From Gymnopilus junonius (Eukaryota > Basidiomycota > Agaricomycetes > Agaricales > Galerinaceae): 64,000 bases of DNA. This document shows positions 1 through 15,292 of this stretch, piece by piece (positions within the stretch are counted from its first letter, which is position 1; each line of letters starts with the position of its first letter). Under the pieces are notes generated by a model. It made no database searches, was not told where the DNA came from, and was given only the letters and a program-made list of their open reading frames with translations. The stretch covers positions 62,001 to 126,000 of the forward strand of contig JADNYJ010000012.1 of the NCBI GenBank assembly GCA_015501075.1. The letters are read 5' to 3'. The translations under genes and the position numbers were made by a program.

Positions 1-3000
1 TTGAATGAAGAGACGTATTCATCTTCGTCGATAGTCAGCTTGGATTCTTTGGAGACTTTGGCTATACGCCGAGCTATCTCTTGCATGACCCGCAGAGGGG
101 CAGCCAATTCTTCCTTCAGTTTGGTCGCTTGTTCGCTCTGTATATCCCTCAGGCTGAATAATTGAAAAAAGAAAAGAAAAGGCCGACCTTTTCTGTGAAA
201 ACGAAACAGCTCAAAAGGGCAGCGCATTGTTCTGGAGCCAGGGGGTTGAAGACACCGTTGAAAATGAGCTCAGTAAGTAGCAGCTCGTCACCAGAGCTGA
301 TCTCACAAGCGACTCGCCCTTTCATGTCGACAATATCGGCAGAAGTGGTGAATCCTAGACGGCGGAGGACACGTTTGCGACATTTAAGCTCTTCCAGTTG
401 CAGAACATCATGGGTAGCCTGAATTCGTCTTTTGAGGTTACGTATCCGTTCTTGGCTCTCTTTCTTCTTTGAATAGAGGGTGTACAGTTCTGGCAGTCTG
501 GAATCCTTGTGCAAAGGACTTGAGAACATCCTCTGCTCCATCGCAGCAATTTTCTGCAAACATAAGATATGAAATAAACATCAAGGAAGGCCTTGAAAGT
601 TAGTTGAAAAACATACTTTGACGAGCTCCTTAAATTTGTCGTCTTTGATGCCCATGTTCTGGATAGGATCAAGTAATGGCACACCATCTGGGAACCGTCG
701 ATTAACCTCCAGCACGCTCTTCCACACAGTCTCGCGGGCTTGATCTTGACGGAGGTCCTTGGGAAGAAACACTCGGATGTGACTGATGTTCTCTAATGTC
801 GACAGAAGAACTGGGACAACTAATGGCACCCCTTTTTGACCAGGCGAGCAGGGCTGCACACCGCCGGGAGTAGGCGTCACTACAGCATTCTTCTCTTTTG
901 AAATAGATCCACCTAATGCGCAATTGAGAAGGACGTCAACAATATACTGTTCCTGAGGAGGAAGCTCTTCAGGTTTGGGTCCTGATTTATTCTACATGTG
1001 GATGTGAGAATAATGTTTCAAGTCGAATGCTAGAAAATAAGCAACGTACCTTGGGTGCCAAACGCTTTTCATAGTTTATAACTATGCCCCAACCGAAATC
1101 CAATTTTTGGTGCTTGACCTTCACTAGCCGGCCCGGTTGCAGGAATGGGAGAGCATATGTCGGATGCGTAATAACATCGTGGAAATCAGAGTTCATTTGG
1201 TCCAACTGTTGTCGATAGTCGTAATATTGTGACACCAACTCTTCGTCAGGAATGGTTGTTTTATTCCGCTGCTCTTCCTCCTGCTTAAGTTCTAAAACAA
1301 GGAACCATGTCAGAATGGATGCATGAGGAGACCATGCACAAAGGCTTACCGTTTTCTAAGGCAGGAATCCCCGCACTGCTCTGGAACTGGAAGAAGCACC
1401 GTTCCAACATGTATTCCGGACTGATGCCTTCCACTTTCATCAAATTCAGGATCATGTTATAGCCAAGATGAAAAGCAGAGTCCAGCCGATCTGCTTCTCC
1501 TTTGACCATCTCCTTTGCAGCAGTTGGCTCCAACTTTTCATCACACATCATGATAACAACACCACGGTCATCCAACCCTCTTCGCCCAGCTCTTCCAGAC
1601 ATCTGAATATATTCACCTGAAGAGATATTACGGAATTCACGTCCATCGAACTTGCGTGTAGCAGTGAAAACGACAGTTTTGGCAGGCATGTTTAGGCCGA
1701 TGGAGAATGTCTCTGTCGCAAACAGTACTTTGATGAGACCCTCCTGGAAGAGAATTTCAATGACTTCCTTGAGAATGGGAAGAAGTCCTCCATGATGAAT
1801 GCCGATCCCGCGACGGAGGAGTGGAAGAAGGTTCGTGATCTGGGGTAATTGGCGATCATCCGGAGATAGGTTCTCAATAGCATTGTTGAAAATGTTCGTC
1901 ACAAGATCTTGTTCCTCGGTCGAGTTGAATTCAAACTTAGAAAGAGTAAGGGCGAGGCCTTCGCATTCTCGTTTGCTGAAGGAGAAGACAATAACAGGGT
2001 TATAATTTTTCACCATGATCATCTTTATAATTTTGGATATGTCAGACGATCCTAAAGATTTGGGGAAAAGTCCTTGCTTAAGCTTGTTATGAAAAGTGAA
2101 AAAAAATAGTTTCAAACCTTTTTTATCGCCGCCTTTCTTCGTCTTCCCTTTTCTGCCCTTGCCGCCTTTTGAATCTGCGGGATCTTCTCCCATGCTCTCC
2201 TGAAGTTTGCCCATGGCTTTGGCGAAAGTGTCTTCTCTGAATTCGCCCTTCTCGTTGACAACCAGGTAGATACCTTCACCTCCAGCCGGGAAAAGATAAT
2301 GTTGCAGGGGAGTTGGTCGGAAGTCGGTGTAAACGACGTGACAGGGTTGTTCGTGCGACTTGCATACCCACTCCGCAAACTGCATGGCGTTGGGGATAGT
2401 GGCAGAAAGGAACACATAACGGACGGTATGAGGAAGGAGAATAATGGTCTCTTCCCAAACCACTCCACGTTCTTTGTCGCGCATGTAGTGAATTTCGTCG
2501 AAAATAACCCATGCTACTTCACGCATAATTTCTGAACCTCGGTATAACATGGACCGTAGAATCTTTGGGAAAATGTCAGCAATCAGCAATGACATCCAAT
2601 AGGCGACAAGGAACTTCATTCACCTCAGTCGTCATCACCAAACATGTTGCCGATGGGTTGATAGTAACATCACCAGTCATAAGGCCAACGTCTCCGAATT
2701 CAGCTAACATTTCACGGTATTTTTGGTTGCTCAATGCCTATAGGAAATCATATAAACAACTTGATGATGAAGCGCTTAAACGGGCTAAGAACCTTGATAG
2801 GACTTGTGTAGATGACTCTTTGTTTTCTATTAAGACATTGTGCGATGGCATATTCTGCTACGACAGTCTTGCCAGCACTCGTGTGGGCAGAAACGAGTAC
2901 ACTTTCATTCCGTTGTATAGCATACACGGAAACCTTCTGGAACGGATCCAGCTCGAACTTGTATTCGCGGTCTGGCTTCGCAGGCGGGACATGCTTGGAT

Positions 3001-3455
3001 ATAGGAATATAGTTATAGCCCGGAGGAACCGCTACTTGGTGTCGAACCTGAAAGAGAAAAAGATATGAGGAAGATGGAATTTGATAACTATGTGTTGAAC
3101 ACACCTGATGCCTAAGTTCCAATCGCGAACCTGCTTCCGCCTCGCCTACCAAGCCTGCGCTCGCTGCTACTTCCCGCTTTGCCTCAGTTTCAAAGTCATC
3201 TAGCACCTGAGGTTGTGGCGGCAAAATTCTTGGTTTCTTTGATGCCGATGGACCTTCACCGTTTGAGGATTCCTCGGCAACCTGGCCATTTGTAGAGGTC
3301 AAATTTGTTGGGGGCGGCGTATCGGCCTTGCGCTTCTGCAAACTTTTTGCACTTGGGGAAGGAGACTTGGTATCAACTGGTATGTGTTCCTCATTTTCAA
3401 TTTGCTGGTCTTCAGCACCGTCCTCGAGAAATGAAAAAAGATCGTTGGAGTTCAT
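1..3455 (-). CDS. mtr4: Mtr4/Dob1-type exosome RNA helicase (3' end beyond the window)
   Basis: Ski2-like DExH RNA helicase, by family the nuclear exosome/TRAMP cofactor that unwinds RNA for 3'-5' decay. The protein starts [13 protein letters not shown] at 3455; the in-frame start at 3485 is less likely because the N-terminus from 3455 fits the family. Read down the minus strand it shows: an acidic disordered N-terminus; motif I AHTSAGKT near 2870; DEIH box (FDEIHYMRD) near 2490; motif III SAT near 2410; motif [12 protein letters not shown] near 1600; an arch/KOW-like stretch ([17 protein letters not shown]) near 1100; and the start of the C-terminal DSHCT domain up to base 1. At least six short introns interrupt it, including one between MTTE and ILRSM near 2620. 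The C-terminus is missing because the window ends. The chitinase stop lies only about 120 bp upstream on the same strand, so its promoter is compact. The assignment is firm; exon edges are approximate. Confidence 0.95.
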
Positions 3456-3572
3456 CGCAGAAAATGTTTTCAAGCACTTTGTCACGCTTGCGTTACGCTA
3501 CATACAACTGTGTGACTAAGTACATCTTATCTTATCTCCAAACCAATAAATTAAGCAAAACTTAAGCCCGGT

Positions 3573-5873
3573 TCAGCAAGACCCATCATCAGTCCAGACT
3601 CCGGCTGCAGACGATTTCAGTGCATGATACATGATAATATTATGCCATTCATACCTGAGCCTCCAGGGGTATCAGCTTGGGTCCACCATTTCGCGGTCCA
3701 TAGATGGCCATCTATGGATTTATCAGCTCGTGCATCGAGTTAACTCTAAAGCTGGTACTCACTATATGTCGCTTCCTGACCACCAGTGTATGCAACCTGT
3801 TTGATAGGCCATTTAACACATCACCCCAAGTGACAATTTTGTTGGACGTACGGATGATACCCATGCGGCCACTCCGGCGCACTGTGAACCAGATGCAGGG
3901 GTCGTAGTGACAGGAGGAGTGGTGGTGGATGTAGTTGGCGGTGGCGTAGCACTTGAAATAGTGGTCGTGGGTGAGGTGGTGCCGGACCCGCCTTGGCCCA
4001 TATTGCTACGAATGTTGTCCCATTTGCTATCGGGGTAACTAAAGTTGAATGAAGCTCGTGTTAGCTAGGTGCATATCATACCGAAAAGACTAACTCGATA
4101 TGATTTTGAGTCTGGTCAAGTCCACCTAGTGCGCTGGCAGCTGTTCCAACAAGAGAATCAGTGCCGACTTTATCGCCAGATAACTGAGAAAGTAGGGATC
4201 GGTCAGATCATCATTCCTTGAACTCGAAAAGAGGTGCACTTACCTCCCAGAACATGGAGCCGCCCATTCCCTTGGAATTTATATACTGAACCTTCAATTT
4301 CACGATGTCTGGGGTATCGTATGAAACGAGCTCCTCCTTGACAGAGTCGTATGAATAACTTGAAACATCGGTCGTGTTTTCATAAACTTGAGCTCCAGCA
4401 ACTTGAGAAAAATTGTGAGCAATGAAGTGAAGATAATGGATAGGTGATTCGTACTAGGAAGGTCTTTGTACAAGTAAATGCCGGCTTCGGTCGTACCAGG
4501 CCCAATCTGTTTCCCTTATCAGAATACAGCTCAGCAGATCGCTTCCCAGACTTCACTCACACCACTGTAAGCCTGACCGAGTCCAAGAGTATCTTCAAAT
4601 GCGCGTCCGTAAAGAGGCATACCCATTACAAGTTTGCTGGGCGTCGCTCCAGCACCCAGGTAGAACTTGACCGCAGCGTCGGTGCTAAATCCAGTCCGAG
4701 CTCCTCCATACAAGTTGTCTTGGTTATCTGAGAAATTGAGCCACGATCCAGCGTAATCATACGCCTAAGAAACACCATAACCTGATAAGCGATAAGAAAG
4801 GCATAGATAAAGAAGACACCCACCATGAGGTTCCAGAAGCTCACAGCAGCATCCATTTGCGGTACTTGTAAGTATTCGTAGTTTGCAGGTCCAGCTGCAA
4901 CAGCTGCCGTGATGAGATATGGAGAAGTATCGCCTTTCTTTGCGGCTAGCTGGTCGAAAGCAGTACGAAGCGAGGTCAAGAGAGCAGCAAATCCTTGACC
5001 CTGAGCTGCATTAGCTGGGTATTCGTAGTCGATATCACTAAAAAGGATGATTCATAGTTGATGTATGTTGATGATATCAGGAGAATTGGCCTACATACAT
5101 TCCGTCAAATCCGTAGTCTTCAACAAGCTGAACCGCATTTGCGACAAATGTAGCCCGAGCAGACGCAGATGTAACGAAGTTGAAGTGTCCTGAGGCAACG
5201 TTGATTAGCCCAATTCTACGAAATGAAACATTTTCAGGCCTACCAGCTTGTGCGTACGTCCAACCTCCAATAGATAGAAGGACTTTAAGGTTTCTTTGCG
5301 CCAACTTCAGAAGGTAAAGCTGCTTCAAACAGCCGTACAGATTGTTTCCTGTTTCATCCCAAGAATCCCCCGGGAAATGTTTCTTTTGAGGAAGTGTCCT
5401 ATCATCCATACTATGCATTATTTAAAGGAGGCTTACTTGTTCGTCAGCATATGAGTCGGTGAGAGAGATGGTGCCGGCTGAGGCATCAGTGTCGGCAAAC
5501 GCGTAGAGGATGTCTAAGAGAGCATCAGAAGGAATAATAAAGGCAGCAAAAATATTATTCACGAGTTAGAGGCCCAGGTACGATATCGGTTGGTTCTGAC
5601 AGCCTGATATTCAAAGGACTGGTCATATAAATGGGATGAAAAAAACCCACGAAAGTTGGCGCCATAAATCCCCCAATTCGTGAAATAAGCTATGGAAGCC
5701 TTGCCGGTAGCCCTCTTGTGCATGATGTTGGTCTTGAAATCTGTTTCGACGGAGAATCTGTTCGGCGCGTCCTTGTACCGTGCTGGCCGATGCATGACTT
5801 GGGTAGCATCTACGATAGAGACCAAATACATCGCCAAGAGGGCAAAACGCCCGAAATAAGATACAGAAGCCAT
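3573..5873 (-). CDS. Secreted GH18 chitinase with C-terminal CBM5/12
   Basis: Endochitinase-type enzyme predicted to hydrolyse beta-1,4-GlcNAc chains in the wall or outside the cell. ATG at 5873 begins a hydrophobic signal peptide ([14 protein letters not shown]). The GH18 domain follows: YFTNWGIYG strand, SIGGWTYA motif near 5270, and catalytic DGIDIDYEYP, whose final Glu is the general acid. That motif is split by an intron at about 5049-5098. Tyr replaces the commoner Trp after the catalytic Glu. A Thr/Pro/Ser linker near 3900-4000 leads to a chitin-binding module with [14 protein letters not shown] near 3660-3700, ending [10 protein letters not shown] before the stop at 3573. The module itself is interrupted by three introns. 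The intact motifs argue for an active enzyme. Whether it serves wall remodelling or mycoparasitism cannot be told from sequence. Confidence 0.93.
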
Positions 5874-8686
5874 GTCGAGATTCCAGTCAAGCGCCAAAAG
5901 GTCAAAAGCAGGTCCGCTCGAAATAAAGCTATGGCGAAAGGCTGCTACTTGTACCCTTACTGAAACCTCTCGAAGATCAACCGAGGAAGAAGAGAAATGC
6001 AAAAAAGGAAGGCATCATTGTCATCGCGATAGCTGAAAGTTAACACATGGAGGTTTGCGCACTCTCCAGTGTGCAGACCTGACGGGCCCGACATTGCAGA
6101 ACGAGGCTTGTATAATCAGGCGACGATATTTCCATGTGCCAAGGGAGATATATTTGGGTTGCATATGCAGGTCTTTCACTGCACTATCGTGAAGGTGATC
6201 TGGTGATAGGCCATGGTTACAGACCGAGTGACCTTGCTTGGCTTGCCAGGCGCTAACCTTGTTCATGCCATCCATGTATTACCCGCCCCGAGGTGTGGCG
6301 CCAGCGGAGAATCGTAAAGGTAGGCTTGTGGAAACTTCTCCTAAGACATTCCAGAGGAGCATTACCTCTAAGTAAGAAAAGAAGGGGACAAGGCTGGCTC
6401 CCGAGCGGAACCATCGGATGCTTTGCATGATTAGCAAGGTTTGCATCTCCAACAGGAACCTATAGAAAGGACGGATAAAGAACAGATAGAAGCCTGAGCG
6501 CACGCATGGTAATATCCTTTGTGAAGGAGAAGACTATGATTCTGTCTTGCCGAGGTAGCGAAGCTCGAGGACAATCGGGAAGGACTGCATGTTCGGGAAT
6601 TAGATTATGGCCGTCACGTGTATATCAGAGGAACTAACCTCACCCTGAAGTTACATACTTACTGAACTTTGAATTTCATCTCTACCGCTTACTGTGACGG
6701 CTTTCCTGATGTATATCTGGACTTGGTTGATTCAGCCAGCATTGTTAGAAAAGAAGAACGACCACCATGGCGTCGGCCGCCACCTGGGTACCAGGATTTT
6801 GCGGAACACGTCTTATAAATCAAAAATGGACGTGCTTCTGAGCTTTGCCTTGGAATATTCAACAACCATCATCTTGTCAAACCCGTCTTAACATGGTCGG
6901 GTTCCTCTGGCTTATCAAATCCTTTTGTCTTCGCAAATCATGATCAACCATCATGAAAGCGTGTACTACGGCCCCACGCACTCTCTACCATCCTTTTTGG
7001 CATCGAGGGTTCATTCAAATTCTCTCCTCAGTTTCATATTCACCCGTTATTGCGATGATTACTGTCGAGCTCAACAGGCACCCCGTACTTTTTATCCCAG
7101 CCAAGCCGCCAGCGTCATTTGTCCTTGACTCTAAGCGCAAGCAAGCGGATTGTGAGATGCGCGATCGCGATATTCGCCACAACCTCGTTACGCCCCAGTT
7201 CCGCCGTATCAGTGCATTCAGCACTCGGCTGTCCTTTCTTTTACGTGGTTTCTACCAACATACTCACCCCGCCTGCGATAGCCCCCGACCCAGTATTCCT
7301 CACCGACCTGACTCCGGCTGATCGATGGAACTGTGACCTTCTTGAGGCAAATGGCATCGCCGAATATATCAGGCGGCCCAAGATGTCTTCATGTCCCTCC
7401 CCTACTATAATCTACAAATTTATGGAAGTCTCATGATGTGTACCGACTTGCATTATGCGAATTCGGACGATCATAAGACCCTGGCTCAGTAAAATAATGT
7501 GATTTTACTCAACAGGACCAGAGTATAATTGAATACTTGCCTCAGCTGTCGAGGGCTGATTCTGAGCTAAAGTCGGCTCATAATACAGTGCCGCCGCCAA
7601 TGCGCACGTCCCGCCAGCCTGAGGATCATTGGATTTTCTTTTCTACTTGAGCCTGCATTGATGTGGCCCCCTTCAAATCACAATCTAAGTGTGGACTCCT
7701 TTCTTGTTGTCTTATCGGTTCTGAAGGATCAGGAAGATAGTAACCTGCGCATGGTCCTGAAGTGTGTCAGAGGCTGGATTTACTTCGGAATGGCAGAGAA
7801 TGATCTAGGCGGCTAATCCTGCTGCATAAGGCTACCGCTAAGCACCATTGATTATAGAAAACACGCATAAAATGCTTCGCTATTACTCATTTGTAGTTCC
7901 CCGGATGGCTCAAAATATCCAGGAAGACAGGTATCAGATGTTCAATTGCTGAATCTTTGCACAAAGATCGTAATCCTGATCGTTGCTCGCCGTAAGGCCC
8001 CGAGTCAGGTGAGTAATAAGCGTGAGCGAACAACCATATGTACGGACGACTTGTATTATGAGAGACTAGAATTGCGAGAAGGATCATAACGATACAGATG
8101 CGAAAAGCAGCAAGGGAGAGGAAGTGAAAAAAGTGTTTATTTCTAACAAGTTGACAAGGGTAGAAAGAGCGTTAAGCAATAAAATAGTTAAATGCATTTT
8201 AAATCCACTTCCATTTGCATGAAGAAACTGAACAAGAGGTGGGTCTAAAACCATGAAAGAGGAAATTCGCACGAGATTCAATGGGTGCAGCACAACGAAT
8301 ACGATAGCACAGACGACGTAAAAGGGAGGAAACGACAGTAGGGAATTGGAGTGTACTCTATTAGGGAATCTGGGAGCAATAGGTGGGTGTAGACAGGATA
8401 TAAATATCGACGATGAAGGGTATGGAAGAAAAAAGAAGAGAGGATAGGTATCGTCAATGAGTCCATTGGGGATGAAGTATGTTCCATGCACTGGCGAGGA
8501 GTGGAAAAGAGCCAATACGCCATCCAATCATTTCTGGCGGAATTTTCGACCTCGATAAAAGTCAGGTTGCAAAGGTCAAAGAACACCTAGCATACCTCGA
8601 TTCTTTTCTCCACGCCGCCGGCATCAAAGAATAAGCTCTCAAGCGAACCTTTGTTCCCAAAATCCCCAGAGAGGCCGATTGCTGCT
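5874..8686. other. Gene-poor intergenic region (2.8 kb)
   Basis: This stretch holds the upstream region of the chitinase on its left and the 3' flank of the GTPase gene on its right. Several open frames of 60-147 codons occur on both strands, but none shows a recognisable domain, a coherent exon series or a signal peptide. A plus-strand ORF at 7119-7436 is the most coding-looking and is left uncalled. Confidence 0.6.
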
Positions 8687-9592
8687 TCAAACGTCCACGT
8701 AAATCAAAATTGGTTCCCCTACACCTTCAATCTCGGGAATCACGCATTTGAGATCGAAGGCTTTTGCCAGTACTATCTTGAAGATTTTTTGTACATTTAT
8801 TGAAGCTGATGTCGAACAGAAAATCAAGGACGCGTGCATAGCACGTGCAAAGCGCTTCGCCTGTCAGGAAAAGAGGTGCAGTCAGCAGCAGTCAATCACA
8901 ACAGGTACTGAACTCGATGCATCACCTGTTTGGTAATTTCCTCCTGCTCGTCTCGTGGAAATGTTGCAAACTGGTCAAATTTTGTGCCGATTAGAAATGG
9001 AATAGCAGTCTAGATCAACGGTCTCTCAGTAAACCTGGAATCGATCTGGACAAAGAAGAATAAACATACCTTGTTGAATCCACGGGCTTGTCGATACCAT
9101 TCTTTTACTGAATTTAACGTGGATTTGCGTGAAAGATCAAACATGAACAAAATGGCAACGGCATCATTGCACACGAGAGGCAGCATGTTGACGAACTCCC
9201 TTTGACCGCCCAGATCCCATATTGAAAAGGTAATTGTCGTTCGACGGACGGAGATGGTTTTCTCCATAAAATTGACGCCTATATCACTTCGTTAACAGGT
9301 CATGCAATGCCAGAAAGAAGTCGAAACATACCCAGCGTCTGGATATAGTCCTCATCGAAACTGCCCTCCACATACTTCACCATTAAGCTTGTCTTTCCGA
9401 TCTGCGAATCCCCAACCATGCCCACTTTGATGACGACACTATGCCATACTATTAGGCTTTCTTTATATCGTTAGGTATCGATCCTCACCTGTTCTTCTCA
9501 TCGTTCTCTTCAGCAGGCGGGTGGGAGTTCTGATTGCTGGGACCTGCGACGGGTGGCGGATTGGAAGTTGAAGATGAAGCTGAAGCAGACAT
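8687..9592 (-). CDS. spg1: Spg1/Tem1-family septum-promoting small GTPase
   Basis: Ras-like GTPase of the Tem1/Spg1 branch, which by family acts at spindle pole bodies to trigger the septation initiation (mitotic exit) network. Start ATG at 9592; a Ser/Pro-rich N-terminal extension of about 35 residues precedes the G domain. Visible motifs: P-loop GDSQIGKTS; effector region with QTLGVNFMEK; switch [17 protein letters not shown] in place of the usual NKxD, as is normal for this family; CSTSASINV as the G5 region. The C-terminus ends ILIYVDV with no CaaX box, as expected for Spg1 and unlike Ras. Five or six short introns are present, one at about 8863-8927. The gene is intact and stands alone between two gene-poor stretches. 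Confidence 0.94.
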
Positions 9593-10979
9593 AATCTGAT
9601 GAGTCTGATTTGAGACAGCGTAGGCGTATATCACAGCGCGTCGTTCCCAGCTATTGAAAGTAGGGAGGGCAAAGTGCGTAAGGTGTATGAAATGAAAGAG
9701 CGTAAGAGGAGACAGAAATTAAGGAGAAGAATAACGCGTCTTCAACGCGTCTTCTGTTGGTGGGCTGTTCTGTAGACGACGACCAGTAGAAAAGGGCCTG
9801 CAACAGAGAACAGACTTTCGTCGTCGTCGATGTTGTCGTCAGCACCGAACCTGCTTGCAGTCTGGAGACCAAGCCAGGCACGTCAAGTTCAGAGGCTTTT
9901 GACAACTAATGCCAAACAATGGGTTTGTCCTTTGTGCCTTGCTTTTGTCTACCGAGGTGGCTGCTCGGGTTTTACTCCCTCAAGTTTAATTGCAGCCAAG
10001 CTTTAGACTGATGTTTTTAATCGGCTCACAAACTTGCTTCCTTTCCTGTACTGCATGGCTCCAGCTTCCTGCCAAGATTTCGCGAAGGCAGGCTAGGCTA
10101 ACTTTAATTCGCTGGTAATCTTCAAATCCATTGCGACTCATCTGAATAACGCAGCGACACTGGCGAAGGTTCAGTATGTAGTCCAACATCCTTATCACCC
10201 AACACCGAAGGTCACGGTCTCGAAGCGGAAGTTGTGCGCCTCATTCTCCGTCCTCACGTCCAGATGGTACTCCTCTGGCACAGCAAAAGTCCTTGTGTCT
10301 GTTGTTTAATACCCCAGCTTTCTCATTCTTTACCCCATGTTCTGTCACCTTAAATGGTTTGCCGGATCATGCGCTTGTTGCCGGAGTTACTCTTTGATCA
10401 GACGAGCTTTACAACTGGATGCCATGAACGTCCTCAAAGCTTCTTAAGCCGTAATCGCCACGCTCTTGTGATCTCTGCTTTTCCCGTTAAATGATCAAGG
10501 CACTTAAAAACTTTTTTCTTATGTCCGCAGCTGTAGTTTTGATCAGTTCGAGCACCATGGTTATTTCACGGTGGTTCCTCGGATACCTTGCCTTCACTCC
10601 TCGCCACGTCTATTGCCATGGAGTATCTGCGTTAAATTGTCCTCTTCGTGTGGCATATATAGGTGGCGATTCACGCACTCTTTCTCATCCGTCACCATAC
10701 CTCTTACGATAATTTATCCGAGCGAGCAAGACCGGCGTCAATGATGTGATCACGAGCTACATGCTTCCGAGCACTGTCCGTGTACCTATACGCGATCGAC
10801 CAATAACTATCATTATATTCGTACGTATTCTGTAAATAGAAGAGGCTTGCGGGTCACTTTTTGTCGTCTAATATTGCACCGGACCTTTCTCGCTCGTCAT
10901 CTGTGCAGCTATAAAGTCGGATAGTTACCCCACGAATGCGTGTCTTCAACCCCAAATCGTTCTGGCCTTGTCCTTGACA
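9593..10979. other. Intergenic region between divergent GTPase and cellobiose dehydrogenase genes (1.4 kb)
   Basis: It lies between two outward-facing starts and so contains both promoters. A CT-rich stretch follows the GTPase start. No open frame here has a recognisable domain or splice pattern, and I see no RNA gene. Confidence 0.6.
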
Positions 10980-14426
<3,447 letters not shown>

Positions 14427-15292
14427 TTTCGATTTCATTGTACATGTTCAACAATGTAAAGTTTTCCCATTTCAAAATGTTATTACACATGAATCGCGCA
14501 ATATCAAAGGAGTCTATACCAAGTGTATGGGAATGGAACCAGAAAATTTAATCCTATATAGAGTTTCTTTATGGGACGCCATTTCGCCCTCTATGGCAAG
14601 CACGTGAAAAGCATCCGCCGCACTAGTCAGTAGCCATGGCCCACTACCATTGTCCAGTCAAATATGATAGAAAAAATGAGCTTTATTTCCTCAACCACTC
14701 TCATCCTCCGAGTCTGATGTATCATGCATGCCACCCATTAGGATTAGACTAGCGCCAACTCTCCAAGAAATGACCAATAATTGGGGCTTTGTGCGTTCTT
14801 TCATCTTTACTACTAGAGGAGATAATTCTACTCACTACAGATTTTTCCATCATCCCTCAGCAAACGGAGTGACCGGACACCCCTATGTCGGTGCCTCAAT
14901 GAAATATTACTGGATTTTAGAAGCACACTCATAGGTGAAGAAATATGATCATGACGTGAGGGTAGCTCAAATGCAAAGCTAGGGCAATGCCCTGCTACCG
15001 ATGAACGTCATGGAGGTCAATGGCATGACATCCCGATTTCCGGAACCCAGGAATCTCATTTATCTATTTCCAGATGTTTAACTTGTTAATCATATCATGA
15101 TCATTGTGGTAGATGCGGAAAGGGCATGGGAAACGCGCCCAGCGTGACAGGGCAGCCCGAAACCTTTTTTTGGGATTGGGTCTAGGCTGACTTTTTTTAT
15201 GGGAATCTAGTCCCATTCCCATAAGCTTGGCCGCCCTCATATAAAAGGTCATTAATAAGGTCCGTACGAGGTGGATGGTAATTAACTATAAT
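14427..15292. other. Convergent intergenic region (0.87 kb)
   Basis: It lies between the 3' ends of cellobiose dehydrogenase (+) and the P5A ATPase (-). I see only short unsupported frames and presumed 3' UTR and termination sequence. Confidence 0.6.

Noticed and set aside
7119..7436. 105-codon plus-strand ORF with a protein-like second half
   Set aside because: No domain, signal peptide or splice partners; upstream half looks random. Not enough to call a gene.
7010..8360. A shared HSNSLLSF peptide string on opposite strands, hinting at an inverted repeat
   Set aside because: Only about 28 bp are similar and with many mismatches; no flanking similarity. Likely chance.
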